Below, piece after piece: positions 23,388 through 32,469 of a DNA stretch of 64,000 bases; the stretch's first letter is position 1, and every line of letters starts with the position of its first letter. The position numbers were made by a program, and so were the translations under genes. This DNA is from Aurantiacibacter atlanticus (GTDB taxonomy: Bacteria; Pseudomonadota; Alphaproteobacteria; Sphingomonadales; Sphingomonadaceae), in the NCBI RefSeq assembly GCF_001077815.2, contig NZ_CP011310.1:682001-746000 (forward strand). The letters are read 5' to 3'. Under the pieces are notes generated by a model. It ran no database searches. It was given only the letters and a program-made list of their open reading frames with translations, and had not been told where the DNA came from.

Positions 23388-25571
23388 ATGAAAATAGCTG
23401 CCATTGCTCTTCTCGCTTCTGCCGCAATGCCAATCAGTGCTTATGCGCAGACATCATCCACGCAGCCAGATTCCGAGGATGGAGAGGGCGAAAGCGTGAC
23501 CGAAGAGGGGCGCAGCGAACCCGCGCTGGATGATCTGCATTCGGTGATTGTGGTCACTGCGGCAGGTATGGACCGGCTTGATATGATCGCTGGCACCTCT
23601 GTCATCACCGGCATGGAATTGCAGCGCGAAAGCAACGGACAGGTGGGTGAAGTGCTCGCCAGCCTGCCCGGTGTCACCGCCAGCGGCTTCGCGCCTGGTG
23701 CATCGCGCCCCGTTCTGCGCGGTTTTGGCGGAGAGCGCGTGCGCGTACTGACAGACGGCATTGGATCGCTGGATGCCTCGGGTGCCTCGGCCGATCATGC
23801 GGTGGTCGCCGATCCGCTAATTGCCGATAGGATAGAGGTGCTGCGCGGTCCGGCGGTGCTGCTTTATGGCAGCCAGGCCATTGGTGGCGCGGTCAATGTC
23901 ATTACCAAACGTATCCCGCCGCGTATCCCGGACGAACCTATCCATATTGACGCGTTGGCAGGCTTCGATTCCGCATCCAATTTGCGCGAAGGTGGCATCT
24001 CTCTCGATGCGCCGATCGGCCGCTATTTCGCGGTGCATTTCGATGGCAGCTATCGCAATACCGATGACATTGAGATACCCGGCTTTGCCGCCTCACCATC
24101 CCTGCGCGCAGACCTTCTTGCCGATGCTACAGAGGAGGAGGAAGAGGGCCATTTGGACGAGGCGGAGGAGCTGCGCGAAGCGGCCGATATCCGTGACGTC
24201 CTGCCCAATAGCTATACCGAGACATACTCGCTCGGCACGGGAATCGCCCTTCATTCGGGCAGCAGCAATCTTGGTGTATCCTTTGATTACTTTGACACCA
24301 GCTACGGCGTCCCCGGCCTTCCTGGTGGTGGCCACGCGCATCACCATGAAGACGACGATCATGATGATGACGTCGAGGAGGAAGGCGAAGTGCCGGTCTC
24401 CATCGGAATGAAAAGATATCGCGTCGATCTGCGCGGCACCCTCGATCTTGGCACCGGTTTCTTTGACGAAGTGCAGACCCGCTGGGGTTGGTCCGATTAC
24501 ACGCATACCGAATTTGAAGGCGACGAGATAGGCACGGTGTTCGATGTGCAGGGCGTGGAAGGGCGCGTCGAACTCGTGCAGTCGCGCCGCAGCTTTGCGG
24601 GCGGAATGCTGAGCGGCGCACTTGGAGCGCAATATTCGCATGTCGATTTCGAAGCGACCGGCGAAGAGGCGTTCATCCCGCCCAATGTGACCGAGACATT
24701 TTCACTTTTCACGCTTCAGGAGCTGGACTTCGACCGCTTCGAGCTGGAATTGGGTGGCCGTTTTGAAACGACTTCGATCGAGGCAGAGGTGATGGGGCAG
24801 GATCGCAGCTTCGATACATTCTCTGCTGCGGCTGGTGCTTCCTATGCCTTGATCGGAAACTTTCGCGCTGGCCTCAACCTCTCTCGCACGCAACGCGCGC
24901 CTTCGGCGCAGGAACTGTTCGCAAGCGGTCCGCATATTGCCACCCAGCAATTCGAACTGGGCGATCCCGATCTGAACGTGGAATCCAGTTGGGGCAGCGA
25001 AGCCTATTTGCGTGGCGAAATCGGCGAGGTGAAAATCAACGCCAGCATCTATCGCAACTGGTTCGATGATTTCATCTATTTGTCTGCCACGGGCGATGAG
25101 GAGGACGGCCTGCCTGTCTATGCCTTCCGCCAGCAGGATGCGGATCAATGGGGTGTTGAAGGACAGATCACTTTCCCCGTCTGGGAAGGTGATGATTTCA
25201 GCCTGCTGGGTGATCTGCGCGGTGATTATACACGCGCCGAGCTGTCAGATGATAATGCCGTGCCGCGTATTCCCCCGCTCAGCCTGTCGGGCGCGCTTGA
25301 GGCGCGGTGGGCGCATTTCGATCTGCGTGGCGAAGTGGAATGGCACGATGATCATACTTTCACGGCCCCTTCCGAAACGGCGACCGACGGTTTTACATTC
25401 GTCAATATGTCGCTGGCCTGGCATCCGTTTGAAGGAGACGACAACCTCACCTTTATGGCGCAGGTGGACAATGTATTCGATACAGAGGGGCGGCGCGCTT
25501 CCAGCTTCACCAAGGACTTTGTGCCACTGGCGGGCCGCAATTTCCGCCTGAGCGCAAGGGCGAGCTTTTAG
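23388..25571 (+). CDS. TonB-dependent receptor, ZnuD-like (probable zinc/metal uptake)
   Basis: 727 residues with a signal peptide (cut after A-Y-A). The plug domain contains G-A-S-R-P-V-L-R-G-F-G-G-E-R-V-R-V-L-T-D-G and Y-G-S-Q-A-I-G-G-A-V-N, followed by a 22-strand barrel ending in F. An extracellular-loop segment near residues 315-335 is His/Asp/Glu-rich (H-A-H-H-H-E-D-D-D-H-D-D-D). Such loops occur in ZnuD-type zinc receptors. It imports a ligand across the outer membrane using TonB energy. A candidate Zur site lies in the short upstream region. Metal import is likely; zinc specificity is inferred. Confidence 0.88.
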   Translation: MKIAAIALLASAAMPISAYAQTSSTQPDSEDGEGESVTEEGRSEPALDDLHSVIVVTAAGMDRLDMIAGTSVITGMELQRESNGQVGEVLASLPGVTASGFAPGASRPVLRGFGGERVRVLTDGIGSLDASGASADHAVVADPLIADRIEVLRGPAVLLYGSQAIGGAVNVITKRIPPRIPDEPIHIDALAGFDSASNLREGGISLDAPIGRYFAVHFDGSYRNTDDIEIPGFAASPSLRADLLADATEEEEEGHLDEAEELREAADIRDVLPNSYTETYSLGTGIALHSGSSNLGVSFDYFDTSYGVPGLPGGGHAHHHEDDDHDDDVEEEGEVPVSIGMKRYRVDLRGTLDLGTGFFDEVQTRWGWSDYTHTEFEGDEIGTVFDVQGVEGRVELVQSRRSFAGGMLSGALGAQYSHVDFEATGEEAFIPPNVTETFSLFTLQELDFDRFELELGGRFETTSIEAEVMGQDRSFDTFSAAAGASYALIGNFRAGLNLSRTQRAPSAQELFASGPHIATQQFELGDPDLNVESSWGSEAYLRGEIGEVKINASIYRNWFDDFIYLSATGDEEDGLPVYAFRQQDADQWGVEGQITFPVWEGDDFSLLGDLRGDYTRAELSDDNAVPRIPPLSLSGALEARWAHFDLRGEVEWHDDHTFTAPSETATDGFTFVNMSLAWHPFEGDDNLTFMAQVDNVFDTEGRRASSFTKDFVPLAGRNFRLSARASF

Positions 25572-25586
25572 CCCCGGCTTTCAGGA

Positions 25587-26141
25587 TTACAGCCTGGGCA
25601 GCGTCACCCCGCGCTGCCCCATATATTTGCCCGCCCTGTCAGCATAGGTGACTTCCGGGCGTTCATTGCCCTTGAGGAACAGGAACTGGCACGCACCTTC
25701 ATTGGCGTAGATCTTGGCGGGCAGCGGCGTGGTGTTGGAAAACTCAAGCGTGACATGGCCTTCCCAACCCGGTTCCAGTGGGGTGACATTCACGATGATT
25801 CCACAGCGCGCATAGGTGCTTTTGCCAAGGCAGATGACCAGCACATTATCGGGGATGCGGAAATATTCTACCGTGCGCGCAAGAGCAAAGCTGTTGGGCG
25901 GTATGATGCAGACATCGGTCTGCCGGTCGACCAGCGAATTCCTGTCGAAATTCTTTGGATCGACGACTGCGCTATCGACATTGGTGAAGATCTTGAATTC
26001 ATCTGCTACGCGCGCATCATAGCCATAGGAGCTCAGTCCATATGAAATGCATCCGTCGCGCCGCTGCGCCTCTGTAAAAGGCTCAATCATCGCGTGCGAT
26101 TGCGCCTGTTTGCGAATCCATTTGTCGGAAAGAATTGCCAT
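25587..26141 (-). CDS. dcd: dCTP deaminase
   Basis: 184 residues from ATG 26141 (M-A-I-L-S-D-K-W-I), the exact family length; the longer upstream frame is rejected. Conserved segments include [17 protein letters not shown], and [13 protein letters not shown] with the catalytic Glu. The C-terminal region ends [10 protein letters not shown]. It converts dCTP to dUTP for dTTP synthesis in the cytoplasm. It converges on the TonB receptor gene. Confidence 0.97.
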   Translation of the reverse strand: MAILSDKWIRKQAQSHAMIEPFTEAQRRDGCISYGLSSYGYDARVADEFKIFTNVDSAVVDPKNFDRNSLVDRQTDVCIIPPNSFALARTVEYFRIPDNVLVICLGKSTYARCGIIVNVTPLEPGWEGHVTLEFSNTTPLPAKIYANEGACQFLFLKGNERPEVTYADRAGKYMGQRGVTLPRL

Positions 26142-26300
26142 GGCCAAAGGGATTCCCGAAGTGCAGGGAAGGGGCAAGCTATCGGCGGAAAATATCCCCT
26201 CCTGTATGACGATACGCGGTCCCCGATCGGGCTGACTCTCGCCGGATGGAACCGTCAACGCATGGTTGATTAGATTGATTTTGTGAGGTTAGTTCGACGA

Positions 26301-27128
26301 ATGTGGCGCCAGGGCATGAAGTTCGCGATAGCGACGGTGGCAACGCTGGCGTTGTTCGGGCTCGTCAGCCTCGGCTTTGATGCAAGCGCGGTGCGCGTAT
26401 TCCTCGGCATCACACCTCCGCTCGATGTGCCCTATGTCGGAACGCGAAGCGCGATGGTGGATGCCATGCTCGACATGGCGGAGGTGGGCGCATCCGATCA
26501 TGTCATTGATCTGGGAACAGGCGACGGGCGCATATTAATAGCGGCTGCGCGTGATCGTGGTGCAAGTGGGCTTGGGGTCGATCTTGACCCGACATTGATA
26601 GACAGCGCTGCGGCAGAGGCCGCAAAACTGGGTTTATCGGATCATTTGACCTTTCGCGAACAGGATTTGTTCGAAACGCCTCTGCACGAAGCCGATGTCG
26701 TGACCATGTTCCTGCTGCCGAGCGTGAATTTGCGCCTGCGCCCACGCCTCCTTGAACAGCTCAGACCGGGCACCCGCGTTGTCAGCAACAGGTTCAAAAT
26801 GGGCGATTGGCGACCAGATGAAGTGCGCCGGGCCAGCGGATATCCCGCATATCTGTGGATCGTCCCCGCACAAATCGCAGGATCATGGCAGCTAAACTTT
26901 GAAGGAAGATCGATCCCGGTCGAACTTCAGCAGACCTTCCAGCAAGTGGATGGAACCGCGCTGATCAACGGCGAAGCCAGCGCGATCAGCCCCGTCTTGA
27001 AAGGTGATCGCTTGCGCTTCAGCATCGACCTTGCTGATGGAAAGCGGGTCTTTGAAGGCGTGGTGCAGGGCGATCGCCTGCTCCCGACTGACGGGGCGGA
27101 ATGGATCGCCAGACGGCAGGCCGAATGA
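26301..27128 (+). CDS. Membrane-anchored SAM-dependent methyltransferase
   Basis: About 275 residues. The ATG at 26301 has GTGAGG upstream; a GTG at 26283 and an ATG at 26316 are also possible. An N-terminal transmembrane helix (A-T-L-A-L-F-G-L-V-S-L) precedes a class I methyltransferase fold with motif I V-I-D-L-G-T-G-D-G-R-I-L near residue 70 and acidic motif II (V-D-L-D-P). A C-terminal beta-rich domain of about 90 residues follows. The substrate is unknown. It is divergent from dcd and converges on putA. Confidence 0.75.
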   Translation: MWRQGMKFAIATVATLALFGLVSLGFDASAVRVFLGITPPLDVPYVGTRSAMVDAMLDMAEVGASDHVIDLGTGDGRILIAAARDRGASGLGVDLDPTLIDSAAAEAAKLGLSDHLTFREQDLFETPLHEADVVTMFLLPSVNLRLRPRLLEQLRPGTRVVSNRFKMGDWRPDEVRRASGYPAYLWIVPAQIAGSWQLNFEGRSIPVELQQTFQQVDGTALINGEASAISPVLKGDRLRFSIDLADGKRVFEGVVQGDRLLPTDGAEWIARRQAE

Positions 27129-27230
27129 TGCAGGGCGCACGCTGCGTTTCGCCATCAACTATACGCAGAACATTTGCCTGTTGCCGCGCGAAGGGGCTTC
27201 AGCGAATTTCCTGACAATCGTCGCGTGGTG

Positions 27231-30200
27231 TCACACGCCCGCCAGCAAGCTTGCATTACCGCCTGCCGCAGTCGTGTCGATCGTGGTGACTCGTTCAGTC
27301 GCAAACCTTGTGACATAATGCGGGCCGCCTGCCTTGGGGCCGGTGCCTGACAGGCCTTCGCCGCCAAACGGCTGGCTGCCGACAACTGCGCCGATCTGGT
27401 TGCGATTGACATAGAAATTGCCGACGCGAGCGTGGGATTCCACAAATTCGCGTGTCTCCGCAATGCGACTGTGGAGGCCTAGCGTCAGCCCGTATCCGGT
27501 CGCATTTATATCATCGATTACCTGCCGCATCGTTCCAACGGGATAGCGGACGATATGCAGGATCGGGCCAAATTGTTCCTCATCAAGATCGAGGATAGAG
27601 CCGATTTCGATAATCGTCGGGGCGACAAAGTGGCCATTCTCGCATTCGGTCGGCAGGGCGAGGCGCCAGACGGGGAAGCCCTCGGCATGCATTTCCTCCA
27701 CATGGTTTTGCAGCTTTTCGCGTGCTTCGGCGTCAATCACTGGGCCAACATCAGTTTCCAGCCGTGCCGGATCGCCGATCACCAGCGATTCGAACGCACC
27801 CTTGATCATGCGCACCATGTCGTCTGCGACGTCATCCTGAATGAACAATACGCGCAAGGCCGAACAGCGTTGCCCCGCACTTTGAAAAGCGCTGGCGATG
27901 ACATCCCGCGTCACCTGCTCGGGCAATGCGCTGCTGTCCACGATCAGCGCGTTTTGCCCGCCGGTTTCGGCAATCAGCGTGCCGATGGCGCCTTCACGTG
28001 CGGCGAGCGAGCGATTGATCGCATGCGCGGTCCCGGTTGAGCCAGTGAAAGCTACGCCCGCAATGCGCGGATCGGAAGTGAGCGCCGCGCCCACCTCGCC
28101 ATCACCCGGAACAAATTGCAGCACGTCCTTGGGGATGCCTGCCTGATGGCACAGGTCAATTGCCAGCGCGGCGATTAGCGGGGTCTGTTCGGCAGGCTTG
28201 GCGAGTACTGTATTGCCTGCCGCCAGTGCGGCTGCGGCCGGCCCCATGAAAATGGCCAGCGGGAAATTCCACGGCGAAATCGTGGCAAATACACCCCGTC
28301 CGTGAAGGCGCAGCAGATTGGTCTCACCAGTGGGGCCGGGAAGCGGCTGCGGTGCGCCAAACAGCATGCGCGCCTCGCACGCGTAATAGCGCAGAAAATC
28401 CACCGCCTCGCGCACTTCCAGCACGCCGTCCATCACCGTCTTGCCCGCTTCGCGGCGGCAGAGATCGATAAGGCGCGCAGTATTGGCTTCGAGCAGGTCT
28501 GATGCGCGGTCCAGCAAGGCGGCGCGCGCTGCCCCGCCCATCGCATCCCACGTGGGTTGCGCGGCCACGGCGCGGGCGATAGCGAGATCGACATCGCGTT
28601 CGCTTGCCGGCATCCAGCTGCCCACTCGCTTGCCCGATTGCGGGGCGAGAACAGGCAAGGCCTTTCCGCCCGCATCAGCGCGCAGGGTAGGGGCCGCTAG
28701 GGGATCGTCCTGCCGCCAAAATTCAAGTTCTTCAGATAGCTTTTCGCGCACCAGCGGATCGGCGATGTCTACGCCTGCACTGTTGCGCCGGTTGGGATAG
28801 ATATCGACCGGCAGCGGGATGGTGGGGTTGCGGCGCACTGCCATGCCGGAAAGCTCTGCCACCGGATCGGTGACCATCTCTGCCACGGGCACATCGGCAT
28901 CGGCCATACGGTTGACGAAGGAGCTGTTGGCGCCGTTTTCCAGCAAACGCCGCACGAGATAGGCGAGCAATTCCTTGTGCCCGCCGACGGGCGCGTAAAT
29001 CCTTACGCGGGTGCGCTTGTCGCCTTCCATTTGGGCCAGCGCGTCATACACTTCTTCGCCCATGCCGTGCAGCCGCTGAAATTCATAACCGGCCACGCCT
29101 TCTTCTTTCGCCAGCACCTTGATAGCGGCGATGGTATAGGCGTTATGTGTGGCGAAGGCGGAGTAGATGGCATCGTCTGCCTTCAGTAATTCACGCGCGC
29201 AGGCGAGATAGGACACATCGGTCGCCACCTTGCGGGTAAACACGGGATAATCGTCAAACCCGCCAATCTGGCTGTGCTTGATTTCCGCGTCCCAATAGGC
29301 GCCCTTGACCAGTCGCACGAACAGGCGGCGGTCATGTTTGCGGGCAGCGCGCGCCACCCAGCGGCACAGTGGCACCGCCCGTTTCTGATAGGCCTGGATG
29401 GCAAGGCCGAAGCCGTCCCATTGCTTGCCCGATTCCGTGGTGAACAGGTCATCATCGGCCAGCAGCGTCTCTATAATGTCGAGGCTCAGTTCCAGCCGCT
29501 CTGCTTCCTCGGCATCGACTGTGAAGTGCATGTCGGCTTCGCGCGCCTGGACCGCCAGTTCGCGCAATACCGGGAGGATATGCGCCTTGGCCGCCTCTGC
29601 ATGGAAGAAATCATATTTGGGATAAAGCGCGGACAGCTTGACTGAAATGCCGGGGCCGCCGTGAACCCCGCCTTCTTCGCGTGCCAGCCGTTCTATTGCG
29701 CGGGAATAGGCCAGCCGGTATTTCTCGCCATCTTCCATCGTCATGGCCGCTTCGCCCAGCATATCGAAGCTATGCGCGAGATGGCGCTTGCGCTCGGGCG
29801 CGGCGCGCTTCATCGCCTCTTCGATCGTGCGGGCATAGACAAATTGTCCGCCAAGAATGCGCATGGCCTGTTGGACTGCCTGGCGGATCACCGGCTCGCC
29901 CAGCCGCCCGGTAGAGCGGCGCAGGGTATTGGCCAGTCCCGCTTCGCTACGGACACCACCGCGCAGGACCTCGCCCGTCAGCATAAGCGAGAAGGTGGCA
30001 GCATTGACGAAAACCGATTTGCTTTCGCCAAGATGTTCGGACCAGTCGACGCTGGCCAGCTTGTCACGGATCAGCGCATCGGCAGTTTCGGCATCAGGCA
30101 CGCGCAGCAAGGCTTCAGCCAGGCACATCAGGGCAATGCCTTCTTCGGTGTTGAGGCCATAGGTCGCCATAAAAGCGTCCAGCCCCTTGCTTGTCCGTTT

Positions 30201-30347
30201 GCGTGCGCCTTCGATCAGACGGGTGGCAAATTCCGACGCCGGACCGTGGAGAGCAGCGACAGGCGCGGCCTGTTCAAGCCGCTCTGCAATGCAGGCTTCT
30301 TCATCCATGCGATAGCTGGAGCGGAGCGCGATTCGATCAATAGTCAT
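27231..30347 (-). CDS. putA: Bifunctional proline dehydrogenase / L-glutamate-5-semialdehyde dehydrogenase
   Basis: 1038 residues from ATG 30347 (M-T-I-D-R-I-A). The N-terminal two fifths is the FAD-dependent proline dehydrogenase barrel (G-A-Y-W-D-A-E-I-K and the late motif R-x-Y-A-P-V-G). From about residue 520 comes the aldehyde dehydrogenase, with I-S-P-W-N-F-P-L-A, the catalytic Glu in A-E-T-G-G-Q-N and the Cys in A-G-Q-R-C-S-A. Together they oxidise proline to glutamate with substrate channelling. At this length it lacks the N-terminal ribbon-helix-helix repressor domain of E. coli PutA. It is divergent from the Nmad3 gene. Confidence 0.97.
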   Translation of the reverse strand: MTIDRIALRSSYRMDEEACIAERLEQAAPVAALHGPASEFATRLIEGARKRTSKGLDAFMATYGLNTEEGIALMCLAEALLRVPDAETADALIRDKLASVDWSEHLGESKSVFVNAATFSLMLTGEVLRGGVRSEAGLANTLRRSTGRLGEPVIRQAVQQAMRILGGQFVYARTIEEAMKRAAPERKRHLAHSFDMLGEAAMTMEDGEKYRLAYSRAIERLAREEGGVHGGPGISVKLSALYPKYDFFHAEAAKAHILPVLRELAVQAREADMHFTVDAEEAERLELSLDIIETLLADDDLFTTESGKQWDGFGLAIQAYQKRAVPLCRWVARAARKHDRRLFVRLVKGAYWDAEIKHSQIGGFDDYPVFTRKVATDVSYLACARELLKADDAIYSAFATHNAYTIAAIKVLAKEEGVAGYEFQRLHGMGEEVYDALAQMEGDKRTRVRIYAPVGGHKELLAYLVRRLLENGANSSFVNRMADADVPVAEMVTDPVAELSGMAVRRNPTIPLPVDIYPNRRNSAGVDIADPLVREKLSEELEFWRQDDPLAAPTLRADAGGKALPVLAPQSGKRVGSWMPASERDVDLAIARAVAAQPTWDAMGGAARAALLDRASDLLEANTARLIDLCRREAGKTVMDGVLEVREAVDFLRYYACEARMLFGAPQPLPGPTGETNLLRLHGRGVFATISPWNFPLAIFMGPAAAALAAGNTVLAKPAEQTPLIAALAIDLCHQAGIPKDVLQFVPGDGEVGAALTSDPRIAGVAFTGSTGTAHAINRSLAAREGAIGTLIAETGGQNALIVDSSALPEQVTRDVIASAFQSAGQRCSALRVLFIQDDVADDMVRMIKGAFESLVIGDPARLETDVGPVIDAEAREKLQNHVEEMHAEGFPVWRLALPTECENGHFVAPTIIEIGSILDLDEEQFGPILHIVRYPVGTMRQVIDDINATGYGLTLGLHSRIAETREFVESHARVGNFYVNRNQIGAVVGSQPFGGEGLSGTGPKAGGPHYVTRFATERVTTIDTTAAGGNASLLAGV

Positions 30348-30449
30348 GTACCAAGCCCCTTCGCATACGGTTTCAACCGCAAGCAAGCAAAGTTGATTGC
30401 AAAGAGGATCGATTGAAGCGGGGGTGAACTTTGAGATAGGGGCGAGGTC

Positions 30450-31181
30450 ATGAAAATCATCTTCAGTCGCAAGGGGTTTGATAGCAGCGCAGGCGGCGGT
30501 CCGTCACCCATTGTGGATGGCCGTACGTTGAGCCTGCCGATCCCTGACAGCGCGGGTATTTCGCGCACCAGTTTCGCGGCACTTGGTCTGGACGAACACG
30601 CCAGACGTGCCAGCCACGGTAAGCTGCTTGGTACGAATGCTTGCCACAATGATCCCCTGTTCCTCCCCAATAGTCGCGCCCTGTTAGGCCAGTGCGGTGC
30701 GGCGCAGACGCACCTGGTCAATAATAAGGTCGGCGAAGGCGATCTGTTCCTGTTTTTCGGTTTATTCCGCGAAGATAGCTGCGCACCGCACCATCGGATC
30801 TTCGGATTTCTGGAGGTGAAGGAAGCTGTAGATGTTGCCACTTGCAGCCAGTCTGTCCGCGCTGATCTTGCCGCGCTCGATCACCCACATGCGCTGGCGA
30901 TGCATGGGCGCAACGACATGATCTACTGCGGGCGCGGAGCTACAGGTGCGAGGGCGCTGGAGGAACTGCGGCTGACCGTTCCCGAAGGGCCGCCCAGCCT
31001 GTGGCAGGTGCCCGGCTGGCTGCGCCGGAAGGGTCTGAGTTATCATGGCAGGGAAGATCGCTGGATGCCGGACAACCGCCTGCAAAGCGTCGCCCGCGGA
31101 CAGGAATTCGTCACCGATATCGCTGATTGCAAGGTGGGGAGAGACTGGGCAGCGCGCATAATCTCGTTGATAGAAGCCTAG
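30450..31181 (+). CDS. Nmad3-like putative nucleotide modification domain protein
   Basis: 243 residues. The N-terminus S-R-K-G-F-D-S-S-A-G-G-G-P-S-P-I, the middle G-x-G-D-L-F-L-F-F-G-L-F-R and the I-F-G-F-L-E-V segment match what I recall of the Nmad3 domain (nucleotide modification associated domain 3). That domain was predicted by comparative genomics from linkage to DNA-base modification genes, and its activity is unproven. It has no signal peptide and no membrane segment. Here it stands alone between putA and plsC. Its TAG overlaps the plsC stop on the other strand (CTAG, 31178-31181). Confidence 0.75.
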   Translation: MKIIFSRKGFDSSAGGGPSPIVDGRTLSLPIPDSAGISRTSFAALGLDEHARRASHGKLLGTNACHNDPLFLPNSRALLGQCGAAQTHLVNNKVGEGDLFLFFGLFREDSCAPHHRIFGFLEVKEAVDVATCSQSVRADLAALDHPHALAMHGRNDMIYCGRGATGARALEELRLTVPEGPPSLWQVPGWLRRKGLSYHGREDRWMPDNRLQSVARGQEFVTDIADCKVGRDWAARIISLIEA

Positions 31182-31927
31182 TCGATCTCAGGCTCAGGCT
31201 CAGGCTCGGGCGCAGGCGCTTCATCGGCGATCCCATCGTCACCGTCATCGCGATTGAATATGTTAATAGCGGCATGGACGCGGGCCTCGACTTCCTTACG
31301 CGGTAGGCCCGGCTCTATCATCTCGCCAAAATGCCAGGTGATGACGCCCGGCCGCTTGAGACCGGAGCGGTAGAGCTTGCCACTATCGACCGCCACCGGC
31401 ACCACCGGCAAGCCGAACAGCTTGTACAGTGCGGCAAAGCCCGATTGCAGCGGAGGCTGTGTGCCATGAGGAACCCGCGTGCCTTCGGGGAAGATCACGA
31501 TGGGTCGCCCTTGTTTGAGCGCGGGACGGGCAGCTTTCAGCATGGAACGAAGCGCGCTCGCGCCTTGTTCGCGTGCCACCGGGATCAGCCCATAAGCCAG
31601 TGCCGCGCGGCCCCAGCCGGGAATGTCGAACAGTTCGCGCTTGGCCACGCCTGCGGGATGATCGAATGTATTCGCCATGGCGATCGCTTCAAAAAAGCTC
31701 TCATGCTTAATGGCATAGAGCGCTGGCTGGTCAGGGCGCGTGCCCGTTTCGCGAATGGTCAAGCCCAGTAAATGCGTGCAGCACCAATGATGCCATGCTG
31801 ACCATGCATCGCACCACGGCCGCACCCATTTCGGATAGACATAGGAGAAACCGGCTGCCCCGAAGGACAGCACGAGTGAGCCGATGTAGAAAGCGATGCA
31901 AAAGGCGATATTGCGCAGCAGGATCAT
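31178..31927 (-). CDS. plsC: 1-acyl-sn-glycerol-3-phosphate acyltransferase
   Basis: 249 residues with an N-terminal membrane helix. The acyltransferase block I is K-H-E-S-F-F-E, so the usual H-x4-D is H-x4-E here, as in some alphaproteobacterial members. Block III is intact (I-F-P-E-G-T-R). It acylates lysophosphatidic acid at sn-2 to make phosphatidate at the inner membrane. The C-terminus is a low-complexity E-P-E-P-E-P-E tail from hexanucleotide repeats. It is the last gene of the ftsE-ftsX-ydcF-plsC run, 4 nt after ydcF. Confidence 0.9.
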   Translation of the reverse strand: MILLRNIAFCIAFYIGSLVLSFGAAGFSYVYPKWVRPWCDAWSAWHHWCCTHLLGLTIRETGTRPDQPALYAIKHESFFEAIAMANTFDHPAGVAKRELFDIPGWGRAALAYGLIPVAREQGASALRSMLKAARPALKQGRPIVIFPEGTRVPHGTQPPLQSGFAALYKLFGLPVVPVAVDSGKLYRSGLKRPGVITWHFGEMIEPGLPRKEVEARVHAAINIFNRDDGDDGIADEAPAPEPEPEPEID

Positions 31928-31931
31928 TGTA

Positions 31932-32459
31932 TCATCCCAGCGCCTTCAGCGCCGTGACGGCGAGAAACTTGTGATATTCCACGAACAGCGTCGACAGGCT
32001 GACTTCGGAACGCACCGCATCCCGCAAGATCGTGATATTGTCGGGCAATTGGTCCGCCAGTTCCGCCTCGGCGCGGCGCATATGCCAGTCTGCTGTGACA
32101 AGTCGCAGCGAGGTATATTCCCGCTCTTCCATCCACTGCGCCGTTTCGCGGGCATTGCCGCGCGTATCGAGCGCCGAAAAGCCCAGCGTTACGCAGCAGT
32201 CCATGATCCGCACGGGCACTTCATATTCAGCTTCGAATTCGTCTGGCTGGACGGCGGGATCAACACCGGTCACCAGCAGCTTTTCTGCAGCGCCCAATTG
32301 CAGCACCTCCAGCCCGCGCTGAATGCGACCGCCGCTGCCGGTTGGCACGACGATAGCATCGGTCTGCGACAATGCGGCTGGCTGCGGCAGGCTGGCAGCG
32401 AAAATAACGAAGCCCAGTGCCCAGATTATAATTGGTATGGCAATGAAACGGCGGATCAT
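31932..32459 (-). CDS. YdcF family (DUF218) protein
   Basis: 175 residues with one N-terminal transmembrane helix, then a DUF218 fold. It starts D-A-I-V-V-P-T-G and contains R-I-Q-R-G-L-E, L-L-V-T-G, N-A-R-E-T-A and the late T-A-D-W-H-M-R-R-A. Family members such as ElyC and SanA are linked to envelope and peptidoglycan-precursor homeostasis. The specific role here is not known. It lies 10 nt after ftsX, within a cell-division and membrane-lipid operon. Confidence 0.88.
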   Translation of the reverse strand: MIRRFIAIPIIIWALGFVIFAASLPQPAALSQTDAIVVPTGSGGRIQRGLEVLQLGAAEKLLVTGVDPAVQPDEFEAEYEVPVRIMDCCVTLGFSALDTRGNARETAQWMEEREYTSLRLVTADWHMRRAEAELADQLPDNITILRDAVRSEVSLSTLFVEYHKFLAVTALKALG

Positions 32460-32469
32460 CGGCTGGCCC

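Noticed and set aside
30344..30841. 165-codon minus-strand frame overlapping putA start and the Nmad3 gene
   Set aside because: It is antisense to the Nmad3 gene and overlaps the putA start region, with no family features.
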